Of a DNA stretch of 64,000 nt, positions 46,404-55,598 are shown piece after piece. Origin of the DNA: Novosphingobium sp. PC22D (lineage in GTDB: Bacteria > Pseudomonadota > Alphaproteobacteria > Sphingomonadales > Sphingomonadaceae); the NCBI RefSeq assembly GCF_002556635.1, contig NZ_MWMO01000005.1, forward strand, positions 186,001 through 250,000, given 5' to 3'. How positions within the stretch are numbered: position 1 is the stretch's first letter; each line of letters opens with the position of its first letter. Below the pieces are notes generated by a model, which made no database searches, was not told where the DNA came from, and saw only the letters and a program-made list of their open reading frames with translations. Both the position numbers and the translations under genes were made by a program.

Positions 46404-47316
46404 TGCGCGTCGCGCCATAAAGGCTGGCCAGGCGGCCCGATGCCTCGGCCGCATAGGTTTCGCTGAATTCGGCGAGGGCGATGCAGGCGCGGCTGGTGTC
46501 CTTGAGCTGCTTCATCGCAATGGCGAGGTAGAGCAGGCTATCGGGCGCGCGGTCGCCGCGCTTGTCGGTCTGGTAGTTCTGGAGGAACCACTTGGCCGCC
46601 TCGCGCGGGTTGCCGTCATCGAGGTAGGCGCGTCCCAGCAGGTTGCGGCCCCAGCTCGCGCGCGAATGCTTGGGGTACTTGTCGAGGAACATCTTGAGCT
46701 GCTGCTGCGCCTCGGGATAGAAGCCCGCGTCCCAGAGCCGGAAGCCGTAGCTGTACTCGTCGTCTCCCGCGTCGTCGGTCTGCGGTTTGACGATCGCGCT
46801 CACCGCGGCGACGCGCGAAGCGGGCGCGGCCGCGGGAGGCGCCTCTGTTACCGGCGCGGCCGATGCGCCGCCGGTCATGGCATCGAGATTGGTCTGCGAA
46901 GCCGGCGCGGCGGGCGCGGGACTCGTTGGCGCCGCTGGCGTGCTCGCACCGGCAGCGCCGAACCGCGCTTCGAGCTGCGCGATCTTGTTGGCGTTCTGCT
47001 CGACCTGGCCGGTGAGCCGCGCCATCTGCGCCTCGATCGCATCCATCCGCGTCAGCATGTCGGTGACGGCAGTGGTCGAAGGCGGCGGGCCCGCGGCTGT
47101 GCTCGGTGAGCCGGGCGTGATCTCGGGAGCGAAGAACTTGCCGTCCCCGCCGGGGAAGACCTTGCGCTGCAGCGCCCGCACCTCGGCCTCGACCTTGTTG
47201 AGCCGGCTTTCGGTCGACTGGGCCTGCGCGGGCAGCGAAATGCCAGCCAGCCCCAGCGCGGAGACCGACAGAACGATCGAACGCAACGCTGCGGCGCGCG
47301 ATCCGACTTGCTTCAT
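46381..47316 (-). CDS. cpoB: Tol-Pal system coordination protein CpoB
   Basis: A 311-residue periplasmic protein from ATG 47316 (MKQVGSRAAALRS). A signal peptide ends near PAQAQ. A coiled-coil follows (ESRLNKVEAEVRALQRKV and a second stretch DAIEAQMARLTGQVEQNANK, residues about 35-120), then an Ala/Pro-rich linker and a C-terminal TPR domain (YSYGFRLWDAGFYPEAQQQL, RNLLGRAYLDDGNPREAAKWF). CpoB couples Tol-Pal to septal peptidoglycan synthesis. tol and pal genes are not in the window; the link to tilS is common in alphaproteobacteria. Confidence 0.92.
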   Translation of the reverse strand: MKQVGSRAAALRSIVLSVSALGLAGISLPAQAQSTESRLNKVEAEVRALQRKVFPGGDGKFFAPEITPGSPSTAAGPPPSTTAVTDMLTRMDAIEAQMARLTGQVEQNANKIAQLEARFGAAGASTPAAPTSPAPAAPASQTNLDAMTGGASAAPVTEAPPAAAPASRVAAVSAIVKPQTDDAGDDEYSYGFRLWDAGFYPEAQQQLKMFLDKYPKHSRASWGRNLLGRAYLDDGNPREAAKWFLQNYQTDKRGDRAPDSLLYLAIAMKQLKDTSRACIALAEFSETYAAEASGRLASLYGATRNGLDCSG

Positions 47317-47437
47317 GACAGGTAATCCCTCGGTTGCGCTCCAAAGTCCCTTCGATGCCGAGGTGAACCGGAACGTCAAATGAACTGCTTCCCCACTGCT
47401 GGACCTAGACCGACGCGCGCCGGACTGTCGACCCGCT

Positions 47438-48463
47438 TCACTCGGAATCGGTGGATACCGGCGGCGACGAAGCTTCGGCGGCGGCCGGAGCGACCTCCAG
47501 CGGACGCGTCGGGGCAGCGCTCGGGCTCGCCGCGGTGCCGGTTGGCCCTGGCGTGGAACGCGGCGCCGGCGGGCTCGCGGCGGTGGGCCGCGCCGAGGGT
47601 GTCGGTCGCGGTGCCGTGGTCGGGCTCGACGGCGGCGGCGCGGCGGGCGAGGCGGCCCCGGGGGCGGAAGCCGACAGCCGCCGGCGCAGCGAGGCGGCGT
47701 CGAGCGGGATGTCCGACACCGTGATCGGGCGCTCGGACAGGCGCGAGAGCGGGCGCCCGTCGATGCTGATCGCCAGCGCGTCGGGCCTTCCGGTACGTAG
47801 CAACGGCCCGTTCGCGTCCGGCGGGACGACGTAGGATTCGCCTTCGGACAGCTCCTTCTGGAAGAGCTGCGCGCCCTCGGCGTCTGTCACCTTCAGCCAG
47901 ACGTTGGGCGCGGCCGCCGTCAGCGTGACGGTGCCGCCGCTCGCGACCGCAGGTGTCGCCACCGGCGCCGCGATCCCGGTCGCGGCGGGAACCGCGGGCT
48001 GCGCCTCCTCGTCGGCGATCAGGCTCGGCATTTCCGCCTCGGGACTGAACAGGCTGTCCCAGGCGAAGTACAGCCCGACGAACACCGCGATCGCGGCAAT
48101 GCCGGCGATCCAGGCGAGCCCGGACGGGGGCACCCGCGCGGGATCGCCCGGCTCGAAGCTGTTGACCGGGCGCGGCTCGTAATCGTCCGGCGCGAGCTGG
48201 TTGCGCACGCGCTGGGCGATGTCGTTCTCGTCGAGGCCGACGACCTTGGCATAGGCGCGCGAGAATCCCACCGCGTAGGTCTTGCCGGCGAGATCGCCGA
48301 ACCGCTCTTCCTCGATCGCCAGCAAATGACGTTCGGCGATGCGCGTGCTCGAGGCGACATCCTCGCGCGACAGGCCCGCCGCGCGGCGGGCCTCGGCTAG
48401 AATCGCACCGACACCCGCGCCCGCTGGTTGGGCCCCGGTTTCCGTATCGACCTGATCTTCCAT
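47438..48463 (-). CDS. RodZ-like helix-turn-helix membrane protein (DUF4115)
   Basis: A 341-residue protein from ATG 48463 (MEDQVDTETGAQ), with GGAG 5 bases before. The N-terminal xre-like HTH_25 domain reads ILAEARRAAGLSREDVASST and RIAERHLLAIEEERF. One membrane span (about residues 112-132, GLAWIAGIAAIAVFVGLYFA) leads to a periplasmic DUF4115 domain (NVWLKVTDAEGAQLFQKEL) and a long Pro/Ala/Ser tail. This is the RodZ architecture, a cytoskeletal protein that links MreB to the elongasome. The low-complexity tail is unusually long. Confidence 0.85.
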   Translation of the reverse strand: MEDQVDTETGAQPAGAGVGAILAEARRAAGLSREDVASSTRIAERHLLAIEEERFGDLAGKTYAVGFSRAYAKVVGLDENDIAQRVRNQLAPDDYEPRPVNSFEPGDPARVPPSGLAWIAGIAAIAVFVGLYFAWDSLFSPEAEMPSLIADEEAQPAVPAATGIAAPVATPAVASGGTVTLTAAAPNVWLKVTDAEGAQLFQKELSEGESYVVPPDANGPLLRTGRPDALAISIDGRPLSRLSERPITVSDIPLDAASLRRRLSASAPGAASPAAPPPSSPTTAPRPTPSARPTAASPPAPRSTPGPTGTAASPSAAPTRPLEVAPAAAEASSPPVSTDSE

Positions 48464-48649
48464 CTTACTCCGCTCGGCGAGATTACGCCCCGAACGTTGC
48501 CGTGTCCCGCAAAGACAAGGCGTTCCGTCCGGCAATGTCAATCGCGCACTAACAAAGGTCGCAGGTTCGCGCGACAGGCACATTGCCTCGCGCGATAAAT
48601 TTTCGGTGAAACGGCCCCGCGAGGCGTAAGGCCCCTTTCCGCTGCCGGC

Positions 48650-50926
48650 TCAGTCGAGCTGAAGCCCGCGCTTTGCCGCCCAGTCGATCAACGCGACCCG
48701 CAAGTCGGGCGGAGGTTCGGCCAGCCAACCCTGCATCGCCGAGCGGATCTCGGACACGTCGATCTTGCGCACGAGTTCCTTGATCGGCCCGACCGAGGCC
48801 GGCGTGATCGACAAGCGGCCGAAACCCACGCCGAGCAGCGCGAGCGCCTCGAGCTGCCGCCCGCCCATCTCGCCGCAGACGGTGAGATCGACGGACTTGC
48901 CCTCGAGCGATGTGACGATCCGGCGCAGGAAGCGCATGATCGACGTGCTCAGCCAGTCGTACCGCGCGGCGAGTTTGGGGTTCGACCGGTCCGCGGCGAA
49001 CAGGAACTGCGTGAGATCGTTGGTCCCGATCGAGAGAAACGAGATCCGCGAGGCCATGGCATCGAGCTGTTCGGCGAGCGCGGGCACCTCGAGCATGGCG
49101 CCGTAGCGGATGGTCTCGGGCACCATCTTCTTCTTCTGACGCAGAAATGCGAGCTGACCGTCGAACACCGCCTTCGCCGCGTCGAACTCCCAGGGCTCGC
49201 AGACCATCGGAAACATGACATTGAGCGTCCGGCCCGCCGCCGCTTCGAGCAACGCGCGCGCCTGCGCCTTGAGCAGGCCGTCACGTTCCAGCGCGACGCG
49301 CAGCGCGCGCCAGCCCATCGACGGGTTCTCTTCCGCCTCGCCGTCGTCATGACGCAGATAGGGCAGCGTCTTGTCGCCGCCGATGTCGACCGTGCGGAAC
49401 AGCACCGGCTTGTCGCCCGCCGCCTCCATGACATCACGGTAGAGCCGCGTCTGACGCTCGCGCGCGGGGAGCGTCGCCGAGACGAGAAACTGGAACTCGG
49501 TGCGGAACAGGCCGATACCGTCGGCCCCGGTCATGGCAATGTTGGCGACATCGTCGCGCAGCCCGGCGTTGATCATCACCGCGATCCGCTGGCCATCGCG
49601 GCTTACCGGTTCGAGATCGCGCAGCGCCGCATAGGCCGCCTGGCGCTCACGATTGCGCGCGAATCGCGCTTCGAAAGCCTCGACCAGCCCCGGCGAGGGC
49701 CGCGCTGCGACCGTCGCCTGCTCGGCATCGAGCAGCAGCGGATCGCCCTCGCGCACGAAGCCGCGCAGCCCGCGCACGCGCCCCAGCACCGGAATGCCCA
49801 TCGCGCGAGCGACGATGACGACGTGGCTGGTGAGCGAGCCTTCCTCGAGAATCACGCCCTTCAGCCGCCGCCGATCGTATTCGAGCAGTTCGGCCGGGCC
49901 GAGGTTGCGCGCGATCAGGATCGCGTCTCGCTTGAGCCCGAGTTGCGCCGCGGTGCCGATCTGGCCGGAGACGATCCGCAGCAGGCGGTTCGACAAGTCT
50001 TCCAGATCGTGCATCCGGTCGGCGAGCAGGGGGTCGTCGATCTGGCGCATGCGCATGCGGGTGCGCTGCTGCACGCGCTCGATCGCCGCCTCGGCGGTAA
50101 GGCCCGAATCGATCGCCTCGTTGATCCGGCGCGTCCAGCCCTCGTCGTAGGCGAACATCTTGTAGGTCTCGAGCACTTCCTCGTGCTCGCCGCCGACGCC
50201 GAACTCTGCCTGGCTGGCCATGCGGTCGATCTGCTCGCGCATGCGCTCGAACGCCATGATCACGCGCTGGCGCTCGGCCTCGGTGTTCTCGGCCACGACG
50301 TGCTCGATGGTGACGCGCGGCTGGTGGAACACGGCGACACCCGCGGCCAGCCCCTTGACCAGCGTCAGCCCGTGAAGCTGTTCGGGGCCGGTCTGGCCCG
50401 CCGACGGGCCATGCGAGACGTCCTCGTCGATCAGGTCGGCATTGACGATCAGCTCGGACAGCACCATCGCGACGGTCTGAAGCGCCTCGATCTCGATTTC
50501 CTCGTAGCGCCGGGGATCGACGTGCTGCACCGAGAGCACGCCCACGGCACGCTCGCGCCGCACGATCGGGACCCCGGCGAACGAGTGAAACTTTTCCTCG
50601 CCCGTTTCCGGCCGGTACATGAAGTCCGGATGCGCGGTCGCCTCGGCGAGATTGAGCGTCTCTATGTTGTCGGCGATCGTGCCGACGAGCCCCTCCCCCA
50701 CGGCCATGCGGGTGACGTGAACCGCCTCCTGCGCAAGACCGCGGGTCGCGAAGAGTTCGAGCATTCCCTCACGCAGGAGATAGATCGAGCAGACCTCGCT
50801 ATCGAGGCATTCGCCGATCACCTCCACCACGTTGTTCAGCTTCGCCTGCGCATGGCTGCGCGAGGCCATAACCTCGTGGAGGCGGGTGAGAATGTTTCGT
50901 GCTGCTTCGACGGCTCCGGCGCTCAT
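48650..50926 (-). CDS. ptsP: PTS enzyme I (nitrogen type), PtsP
   Basis: A 758-residue enzyme I(Ntr). An N-terminal GAF domain (about residues 1-165, NNVVEVIGECLDSEVCSIYLLREG) is followed by the EI phosphotransfer domain with the phosphohistidine in LTSHVVIVARAMGIPVLG. The PEP-binding barrel contains GIGLFRTEFQF, SIGTNDLTQFLFAADR and the catalytic Cys in LTVCGEMGG. It starts the nitrogen phosphotransfer chain PtsP-NPr-EIIA(Ntr), which in alphaproteobacteria influences (p)ppGpp and potassium or phosphate signalling. NPr and EIIA genes are not in the window. Confidence 0.96.
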   Translation of the reverse strand: MSAGAVEAARNILTRLHEVMASRSHAQAKLNNVVEVIGECLDSEVCSIYLLREGMLELFATRGLAQEAVHVTRMAVGEGLVGTIADNIETLNLAEATAHPDFMYRPETGEEKFHSFAGVPIVRRERAVGVLSVQHVDPRRYEEIEIEALQTVAMVLSELIVNADLIDEDVSHGPSAGQTGPEQLHGLTLVKGLAAGVAVFHQPRVTIEHVVAENTEAERQRVIMAFERMREQIDRMASQAEFGVGGEHEEVLETYKMFAYDEGWTRRINEAIDSGLTAEAAIERVQQRTRMRMRQIDDPLLADRMHDLEDLSNRLLRIVSGQIGTAAQLGLKRDAILIARNLGPAELLEYDRRRLKGVILEEGSLTSHVVIVARAMGIPVLGRVRGLRGFVREGDPLLLDAEQATVAARPSPGLVEAFEARFARNRERQAAYAALRDLEPVSRDGQRIAVMINAGLRDDVANIAMTGADGIGLFRTEFQFLVSATLPARERQTRLYRDVMEAAGDKPVLFRTVDIGGDKTLPYLRHDDGEAEENPSMGWRALRVALERDGLLKAQARALLEAAAGRTLNVMFPMVCEPWEFDAAKAVFDGQLAFLRQKKKMVPETIRYGAMLEVPALAEQLDAMASRISFLSIGTNDLTQFLFAADRSNPKLAARYDWLSTSIMRFLRRIVTSLEGKSVDLTVCGEMGGRQLEALALLGVGFGRLSITPASVGPIKELVRKIDVSEIRSAMQGWLAEPPPDLRVALIDWAAKRGLQLD

Positions 50927-51008
50927 GCCTTTGCAAGTAACGCAATCCTAGGCGTTTGGGAACGCGATGGCGCCGTCGAATGCACTCATATCGCGAAAAG
51001 GTGCGAAG

Positions 51009-51164
51009 TTAGTATCGGGAAAGCTCTTCCTTGAGCCTTAGCTTTCGCTTCTTGAGGCTCTGGATCGTCGCTGCGTCAGGCATTGGGCGCCCCAACTCTT
51101 CGTGAAGCTGCCGTTCGAGGCCGGCGTGCTTGAGCTGTAGAGCGCTGACGTGCGAAGTGTCCAT
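51009..51164 (-). CDS. DUF465/YdcH-family small protein
   Basis: A 51-residue protein that starts at ATG 51164 with a perfect AGGAGG at 51172-51177, 7 bases upstream. It is helical and charged: MDTSHVSALQLKHAGLERQL at the N-terminus and SLKKRKLRLKEELSRY at the end. The terminal LKKRKLRLKE is the signature of DUF465/YdcH proteins, two-helix hairpins of unknown function common in alphaproteobacteria. A related gene lies divergently at 51359. Confidence 0.88.
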   Translation of the reverse strand: MDTSHVSALQLKHAGLERQLHEELGRPMPDAATIQSLKKRKLRLKEELSRY

Positions 51165-51358
51165 CAATGGTCCTCCTTTTTTCTTCGGGCCGGGCCCCCG
51201 GTTGCCGACTCGCTTCCAGGCGTGTCCGGCCGATTGTCATGGAACCACAATCGGCCTATCTTGCGAAGGGCATAATCACCCCATATCGGTGAATCGCGGC
51301 CTGACCGCGCCGAACCGGCCCCCTGATCCGCCAACAGGAAACGAGGACGACCCCCCGC

Positions 51359-51556
51359 GTGACCGAAGAGGAAATGCGCAAACGTCTCGAGATCCTGCGG
51401 ATCGAGCATCGTGACCTCGACGCGGCGATCGCCGCGCTCAATGCGGCGGGGGCGAACGACCAGCTCCAGATCGCGCGGCTCAAGAAGCGCAAGCTTCGGC
51501 TAAAGGACCAGATCATGATGATCGAGGATCATTTGATCCCGGATATCATCGCCTGA
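51359..51556 (+). CDS. DUF465/YdcH-family small protein
   Basis: A 65-residue protein from GTG 51359. Two helices: EEEMRKRLEILRIEHRDLDA and a second with IARLKKRKLRLKDQIMMIED. It shares the LKKRKLRLK signature with the protein encoded divergently at 51009-51164. Function unknown. The two genes are separated by 194 bases that should hold both promoters. Confidence 0.85.
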   Translation: MTEEEMRKRLEILRIEHRDLDAAIAALNAAGANDQLQIARLKKRKLRLKDQIMMIEDHLIPDIIA

Positions 51557-51697
51557 TCAAGCACTTAGGTCTTTTTTCTGACCTGAACGCCAAATTAACT
51601 CGTGCCTGTCCCCCTTTCGGACAGTCTCGTTTCGGTCGCGGAAAAGGCAAGCCGCGCGGTTGCTTGACGCGCGTCCGGCGCAATAAGTCCATGATCC

Positions 51698-52174
51698 ATG
51701 CCGGAGCCCGTCACCATCAATCCCCGCATTGTCGAGATGCTGTACAGCGAGGCGCTGGTCCTTGCCGACGAAGTTCGCGCGGCCTTCGCCCAGCCGGGCC
51801 GGCACGAGACGGACAGCGACGACGAGGACCTGGTGAGACTCGCGCTGTCGAGCGAAGGGCTGCGAACCACGACGCGGATGATGCATGCCGTCGCCTGGCT
51901 GCTCAATCATCGCGCGCATTTCATGGGCGAGCTGTCCGAGTTCCAGTTGCGCCGCCACGGCAAGCTCTCGGCGGACATGCGTCGCTCCGATCCGGCCCAG
52001 CTCGCGCTGCTCGATCCCGAAATTCGCGCGCTCGTGGTCGCGACCGAGCGGTTTTGCGAACGGCTGAGGCGCCTCGACAGCAACTGGCGCCGTATCGAGA
52101 CCGGCGCCTCGAGCGCAATCGCCCGGCTACGCGAGCGAATCGAGGACCGTGTCGTTCTCGAAAATCACGGCTGA
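51698..52174 (+). CDS. rcdA: RcdA-like cell-cycle adaptor (DUF1465)
   Basis: A 158-residue all-helical protein matching DUF1465 (RNPRIVEMLYSEALVLADE-type start: INPRIVEMLYSEALVLADEV; then SEGLRTTTRMMHAVAWLLNH). In Caulobacter the member RcdA is a ClpXP adaptor that, with CpdR and PopA, directs degradation of CtrA. Homologues are restricted to alphaproteobacteria, which supports the taxonomic placement. The acidic run DSDDED lies in the loop after helix 1. Confidence 0.85.
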   Translation: MPEPVTINPRIVEMLYSEALVLADEVRAAFAQPGRHETDSDDEDLVRLALSSEGLRTTTRMMHAVAWLLNHRAHFMGELSEFQLRRHGKLSADMRRSDPAQLALLDPEIRALVVATERFCERLRRLDSNWRRIETGASSAIARLRERIEDRVVLENHG

Positions 52175-52195
52175 CATGCCTTTCGTCTGGCGAAG

Positions 52196-53674
52196 CTAGA
52201 CCGTCTCCAGCGCGCTCGCCCATTGCGCGATCCGCGCTTCGCGATCCTCGAACGTCATCGCGGGAGTGAAGGTCTCGACCGCTCCGCGCATTTCGCGCAC
52301 CGCGTCATCGAGCGAAGCGTGGAGACCCGCGCCGGTCGCCGCGAGCATCGCCGCGCCGAGTGCGGTCGTCTCGACGAAGCGCGGCCGCTCCACGGTGAGG
52401 TCGAGCACGTCGGCGAGATCCTGCGCCATCCAGTCGTTCGCGCTCATCCCGCCGTCGATCCGCAGCGTGGTCCAGTCCGCGCCGTCGCGGGCGAAGGCCA
52501 CGGCGAGGTCGCGCGTCTGCATCGCCATCGCCTCGAGCGCGGCGCGCGCGACATGCGCACGGCTGGTCGCGAACGAGAGGCCGGTGATGCTCGCGCGGGC
52601 CTCCGCGCGCCAGTGGGGCGCGCCCAGCCCGGACAGCGCCGGGACGATGACCACGCCGCCGTTGCTCTCCACCGAACGCGCCAAGGCCTCGCTCTCGGGC
52701 GCGGCGTCGATCACGCCGAGGCCGTCGCGCAGCCACTGCAGCAGGCTGCCGGCGACGAAGACCGCGCCCTCGAGCGCGTAGGTGCGCTTCCCGCCCGCCT
52801 GGCAGAGCACCGTGGCGAGCAGGCGATGCGCCGAGCGTGGCGGTTCGCCGCCCATGTTGGCAAGCACGAAGGCGCCGGTGCCGTAAGTCGCCTTGGTTTC
52901 GCCGGGCGCGAGGCAGCCCTGCCCGATCGTCGCCGCCTGCTGGTCGCCGGCCAGCCCGGTGATCGGAAGCGGTGCCCCGAGCAGATCGGCGCGCGCGACG
53001 CCGATCGCGCCGAAACAATCGCAGACTTGCGGCAAGGCCGCGCGCGGCACGCCGAACAGGTCGCAAAGCCCCTCGTCCCAGTCAGACCCCGCGAGCGGCA
53101 GCAGACTGGTGCGGCTGGCGTTCGCGGCGTCGGACACGTACGAACCGCCGGTGAGGCGGTGAACCAGCCAGGATTCCACGGTACCGAGCGCGAGCCGTCC
53201 AGCCCCTGCCGCCGCGCGCACCTCGGCATTGTTCTCGATCAGCCAATGCATCTTGGTGGCCGAGAAATAGGGGTCGATCACCAGCCCGGTCGCGGCCTGG
53301 ATCGCCGGTTCGTGGCCCGCCGCGCGCAGCGCCTCGCAGTCGCGCGCGGTGCGCCGGTCCTGCCAGACGATCGCGCGCGCCAGCGGATCGCCGCTCGCCT
53401 TGTCCCAAGCGACGACCGTCTCGCGCTGGTTGGTGATGCCGATCGCGGCGATCCGGTCGGCGCCGCCCGCCTGAGTCACGACCTGCCGCGCACAGGCGAG
53501 CGCCGCCGTCCAGATCTCCCGCGCGTCGTGCTCGACGAGTCCCGGCGCGGGGTAGTGCTGCTGCAGCGGCCGCTGCGAGAGTGCGCGCAGCGCCCCTTCG
53601 CGGTCGAAGAGCATCGCCCGCGTCGAGGTCGTCCCCGCATCGATCACGAGGATGAGCGATCCGACCGCGTTCAT
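52196..53674 (-). CDS. glpK: Glycerol kinase
   Basis: A 492-residue FGGY kinase from ATG 53674 (MNAVGSLILVIDAGTTSTRA), with AGAGGA 6 bases upstream; ATG 53680 is the alternative. The open frame running on to 54640 is antisense to the hydrolase gene. Glycerol-kinase signatures include ITNQRETVVAWDKASG, QDRRTARDCEAL, the substrate segment PYFSATKMHWLI and the C-terminal DGGMSANDWMAQ. It makes glycerol 3-phosphate from glycerol. No glpD or glpF is nearby. Confidence 0.95.
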   Translation of the reverse strand: MNAVGSLILVIDAGTTSTRAMLFDREGALRALSQRPLQQHYPAPGLVEHDAREIWTAALACARQVVTQAGGADRIAAIGITNQRETVVAWDKASGDPLARAIVWQDRRTARDCEALRAAGHEPAIQAATGLVIDPYFSATKMHWLIENNAEVRAAAGAGRLALGTVESWLVHRLTGGSYVSDAANASRTSLLPLAGSDWDEGLCDLFGVPRAALPQVCDCFGAIGVARADLLGAPLPITGLAGDQQAATIGQGCLAPGETKATYGTGAFVLANMGGEPPRSAHRLLATVLCQAGGKRTYALEGAVFVAGSLLQWLRDGLGVIDAAPESEALARSVESNGGVVIVPALSGLGAPHWRAEARASITGLSFATSRAHVARAALEAMAMQTRDLAVAFARDGADWTTLRIDGGMSANDWMAQDLADVLDLTVERPRFVETTALGAAMLAATGAGLHASLDDAVREMRGAVETFTPAMTFEDREARIAQWASALETV

Positions 53675-53785
53675 CGGCATTCCTCTCCACATCCTTTGCC
53701 CTGGTCCGCCGCTTGTGCCGGGCCGCGAGGCTCGCCGCAAGCGGCAGGGGTGGCCTTGCCTTCCTCCAGCCCCCATATCGCCGAC

Positions 53786-54661
53786 ATGGCCGCCCAATCC
53801 GAAGACCGCCCTTATACCCTCGCCGATCCGGTAGCCCCGCTCGTGCGCCGCGTGCTCGCCCGCAATCCCTCGCCCTTCACTTATACCGGCACGCAAAGCT
53901 ACATCGTCGGTGACGGCGAGAGCGTCGCGGTGATCGATCCCGGCCCCGACGATGCCGAGCATCTCAACGCGCTCGTGGGCGCGATCGGCGATGCCAGGGT
54001 CGCGGCGATCTGCTGCACCCACACCCACCGCGACCATTCGCCCGCCGCCGCGCCGCTCGCCGGGATCACCGGCGCGCCGGTGATCGGCTGCGCCCCGCTC
54101 ACGCTCGAGGACGACGGTCCGCGCGCCGACGCGGCGTTCGATCCGGGCTACCGCCCCGACCGCGTGCTGGGCGACGGCGAGGCGATCACGGGCGACGGCT
54201 GGACGCTCGTCGGCGTGGAGACGCCGGGGCACACCTCGAACCACGTCTGCTTCGCGCTTCCGGAAAGCGGGGCGCTGTTCACCGGCGATCACGTCATGGG
54301 CTGGTCGACCAGCGTCGTCTCCCCGCCCGACGGCGACATGGCCGCCTATATGGCGAGCCTCACCAAGCTCTACGAGCGCGAAGAGGATCGCATCTATTTC
54401 CCGGCCCACGGCCCGGCGGTCGAAAAGCCGCGCCAGCTCGTGCGCGGAATGATCGGCCACAGGAAGCAGCGCGAACGCCAGATCCTGCGGCAGATCGGCG
54501 AGGGACGCCGGCTGATCACCGAGATGGTCCCGCATATGTACAAGGGCGTCGACGAGCGGCTCTGGCCCGCCGCGGGCCGTTCGGTGCTCGCGCACCTCAT
54601 CGATCTGGAACAGCGCGGCGAAGTTGCGCGTTCGGACCATGAGTGGAGGATAGCGAGATGA
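53786..54661 (+). CDS. Metallo-beta-lactamase-fold hydrolase
   Basis: A 291-residue MBL-fold protein from ATG 53786 (MAAQSEDRPYTL). The metal motif THTHRDHSPAA gives HxHxDH, with a further His in VETPGHTSNHVCF, the Asp in LFTGDHVMG and the last His in YFPAHGP. A C-terminal helical extension (GHRKQRERQILRQIGEGRRL) resembles LACTB2-like hydrolases, some of which act on RNA or thioesters. Substrate unknown. Its stop overlaps the start of the DUF4230 gene. Confidence 0.88.
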   Translation: MAAQSEDRPYTLADPVAPLVRRVLARNPSPFTYTGTQSYIVGDGESVAVIDPGPDDAEHLNALVGAIGDARVAAICCTHTHRDHSPAAAPLAGITGAPVIGCAPLTLEDDGPRADAAFDPGYRPDRVLGDGEAITGDGWTLVGVETPGHTSNHVCFALPESGALFTGDHVMGWSTSVVSPPDGDMAAYMASLTKLYEREEDRIYFPAHGPAVEKPRQLVRGMIGHRKQRERQILRQIGEGRRLITEMVPHMYKGVDERLWPAAGRSVLAHLIDLEQRGEVARSDHEWRIAR

Positions 54662-55332
54662 CGGACGAGACCCCGCCGCAAAAGGCCCCGAAGCAGCACG
54701 CGCTGGCGCGCACGCAGGGCGTGCCCTGGCTGCTGTTCGTGCTCGTCCTCGCGGTGGCGGGCTGGCTCGCCTACGCCGCCTATTGGCCGCAGGAGCGCGG
54801 CGATCCCAGCGCGACCGGGCTGCTGGCCTTCGAGAAGCAGAACAAGCTCACCGTATTCAGCGCGCAGCTCGCGCCGCTGGTCACCGCCGAGGACAGCCGG
54901 TTCATGGGGCTGGTCGAATCGCGGCAGGCCGCAGTGATCCCGGCGCGGGTCGACTACACGCTGGACTTGTCGGCGATGGATCGCAGCCGAATGAACTGGA
55001 ATCCCGAGGACAAGACGCTCGAAGTGCTGCTGCCCCCGCTCAAGGTCGGCAAGCCCAATCTCGACGAAGCCCAGGCGAAGTACCTGCGCGAAGGCCTGTG
55101 GATCAGCCGGGAGGCGCAGGACAAGATGAACCGCGAGACCACGCGCAAGGCCCAGGGCGAGGCGGTCAAGCAGGCGAGCGCGCCCGCGCTCGTCGCCGTC
55201 GCCCGCTCCGCCGCCAAGGACGCGGTGCGCCAGAATCTCGCGATCCCGCTGCAAGTCGCCGGCTTCGGCGACGTGACGGTGCTTCCGCGCTTCGAGGGCG
55301 AGCCGAGCCCCGCAGCCGAAAAGGGCGCCTGA
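54658..55332 (+). CDS. DUF4230-family membrane-anchored protein
   Basis: A 224-residue protein from ATG 54658, overlapping the hydrolase stop (ATGA); a GTG at 54643 is possible but has no better site. One N-terminal membrane span (about residues 22-42, VPWLLFVLVLAVAGWLAYAA) is followed by a periplasmic domain with FEKQNKLTVFSAQLAPLVT and ARVDYTLDLSAMDRSRM. That pattern matches DUF4230. No function is known. Confidence 0.8.
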   Translation: MTDETPPQKAPKQHALARTQGVPWLLFVLVLAVAGWLAYAAYWPQERGDPSATGLLAFEKQNKLTVFSAQLAPLVTAEDSRFMGLVESRQAAVIPARVDYTLDLSAMDRSRMNWNPEDKTLEVLLPPLKVGKPNLDEAQAKYLREGLWISREAQDKMNRETTRKAQGEAVKQASAPALVAVARSAAKDAVRQNLAIPLQVAGFGDVTVLPRFEGEPSPAAEKGA

Positions 55333-55598
55333 GCGCGCGTCGTCTCTCCGATACGGCGCGACGCTTGGCTTCACACGACCTCTCCGAGGCTCGCGCGCTG
55401 GCCTGCCTCACGCCCGGCGTCATCCAGCCGATGGTGAGCGTCCAGCACTGACGGCGCGCCGCGCGACCATCGTTCGTCGATCCCGGTCGGCGCTTCAGGC
55501 CGCCGGTCGAAATTCACAGCGCCCGCGTGCGTTTTGCCACCTCCCTCTTCCAGGCCCCGCGCTAGACGCGCCCATCACCTTGGAGGAGGGAATTCACC

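Noticed and set aside
48585..48625. GCCTCGCG/CGCGAGGC inverted repeat downstream of ptsP
   Set aside because: Loop of 25 bases and no U-run; expected fairly often in GC-rich sequence.
51567..51624. Two small hairpins (AGGTC/GACCT and CTGTCC/GGACAG) after the plus-strand DUF465 gene
   Set aside because: Stems are only 5-6 base pairs and the T-run lies inside the first loop, so I could not support a terminator. CTGTCC here is not phased with a second unit, so it is not a PhoB box.
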